From: Pseudokineococcus marinus | GTDB taxonomy: Bacteria; Actinomycetota; Actinomycetes; Actinomycetales; Quadrisphaeraceae | Direction: 5' to 3' | DNA length: 64,000 nucleotides | Assembly: GCF_037482405.1 (NCBI RefSeq) | Contig: NZ_JBBHZZ010000006.1 | Span: 62,001-126,000, forward strand | Notes under the pieces: model-generated | What the model saw: the letters and a program-made list of their open reading frames with translations, nothing else | The model's database searches: none | What the model was told of the DNA's origin: nothing | Shown: in pieces, positions 63,938-64,000 of the stretch | How positions within the stretch are numbered: the first letter of the stretch is position 1 | How the letters are laid out: each line of letters begins with the position of its first letter | Position numbers and translations under genes: made by a program

Positions 63938-64000
63938 CCTCTCCTCCCTCTCGCGGGTGCTGCTGCGCCCACCCGGTCCACGCCCGCCCCGCCCTGCTCT

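Overview
The window is a very GC-rich chromosome segment from an actinobacterium. The lineage markers are a WhiB3-type Wbl protein, a BldM-type response regulator beside guaB and guaB3, a second IMP-dehydrogenase-like protein (GuaB3), a GroEL with a Gly-His tail, a DUF6350/PerM protein between sucCD and purN, and many genes that start with GTG. The order groES-groEL-whiB-bldM-guaB-guaB3-guaA, and the order purH-purN-perM-sucDC, match Streptomyces and Mycobacterium as I remember them. I cannot name the genus. I saw no tRNA, rRNA, insertion sequence, prophage or CRISPR array. One run of 88 Ns lies at 12319-12406.

Layout. 1-7.2 kb: glyA (cut by the window edge) behind a ZTP-type riboswitch, divergent purU, an SDR, a cation diffusion facilitator, then icd and mdh divergently transcribed. 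7.2-14.6 kb: DUF3017, purH, purN, a PerM-like membrane protein, the assembly gap, and sucD-sucC. 14.7-20.5 kb: an OFA-type MFS transporter with its small subunit, a DUF559 endonuclease-like gene bracketed by two inverted arrays of ~41-bp palindromic repeats, and a PcrA/UvrD helicase. 20.5-26 kb: two Nudix hydrolases, a sugar-nucleotidyltransferase-like gene and pta-ackA. 26-31 kb: a candidate malonate operon made of a GntR regulator, a MatC-type carrier, a CaiB-type CoA transferase and a fused AccD-AccA protein. 31-41.2 kb: a MscS-like channel, guaA, DUF3817, SURF1, an SDR, guaB3, guaB, a BldM-like regulator and a MerR regulator. 41.3-48.7 kb: whiB3-like gene, groEL/groES under CIRCE, a THUMP-like methyltransferase, tsaD, DedA, rimI and tsaB. 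48.9-55.6 kb: a seven-gene module that separates tsaB from tsaE. 55.6-64 kb: tsaE, an alpha/beta hydrolase, alr, nnr, acpS, glmS and coaA.

The main themes are purine and one-carbon metabolism (glyA, purU, purH, purN, guaA, guaB, guaB3, with ZTP sensing at glyA), central carbon (icd, mdh, sucCD, pta-ackA), t6A tRNA modification (tsaB, tsaD, tsaE) and cell-wall precursors (alr, glmS). Transcription starts follow a clear pattern. At least fourteen genes have a TANNNT hexamer that ends 6-9 bases before a GTG or ATG with no Shine-Dalgarno sequence, so leaderless initiation looks common, and I used this to set starts. Inside operons, genes overlap by four bases (GTGA or ATGA).

Three regions look least explained. 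The 48.9-55.6 kb module combines a RibD-type reductase, a degenerate pterin synthase, a glycosyltransferase, a methyltransferase, an oxidoreductase, a flippase-like protein and a CDP-alcohol phosphatidyltransferase. The DUF559 gene sits between inverted palindromic arrays. The malonate operon has neither of the usual malonyl-CoA enzymes.
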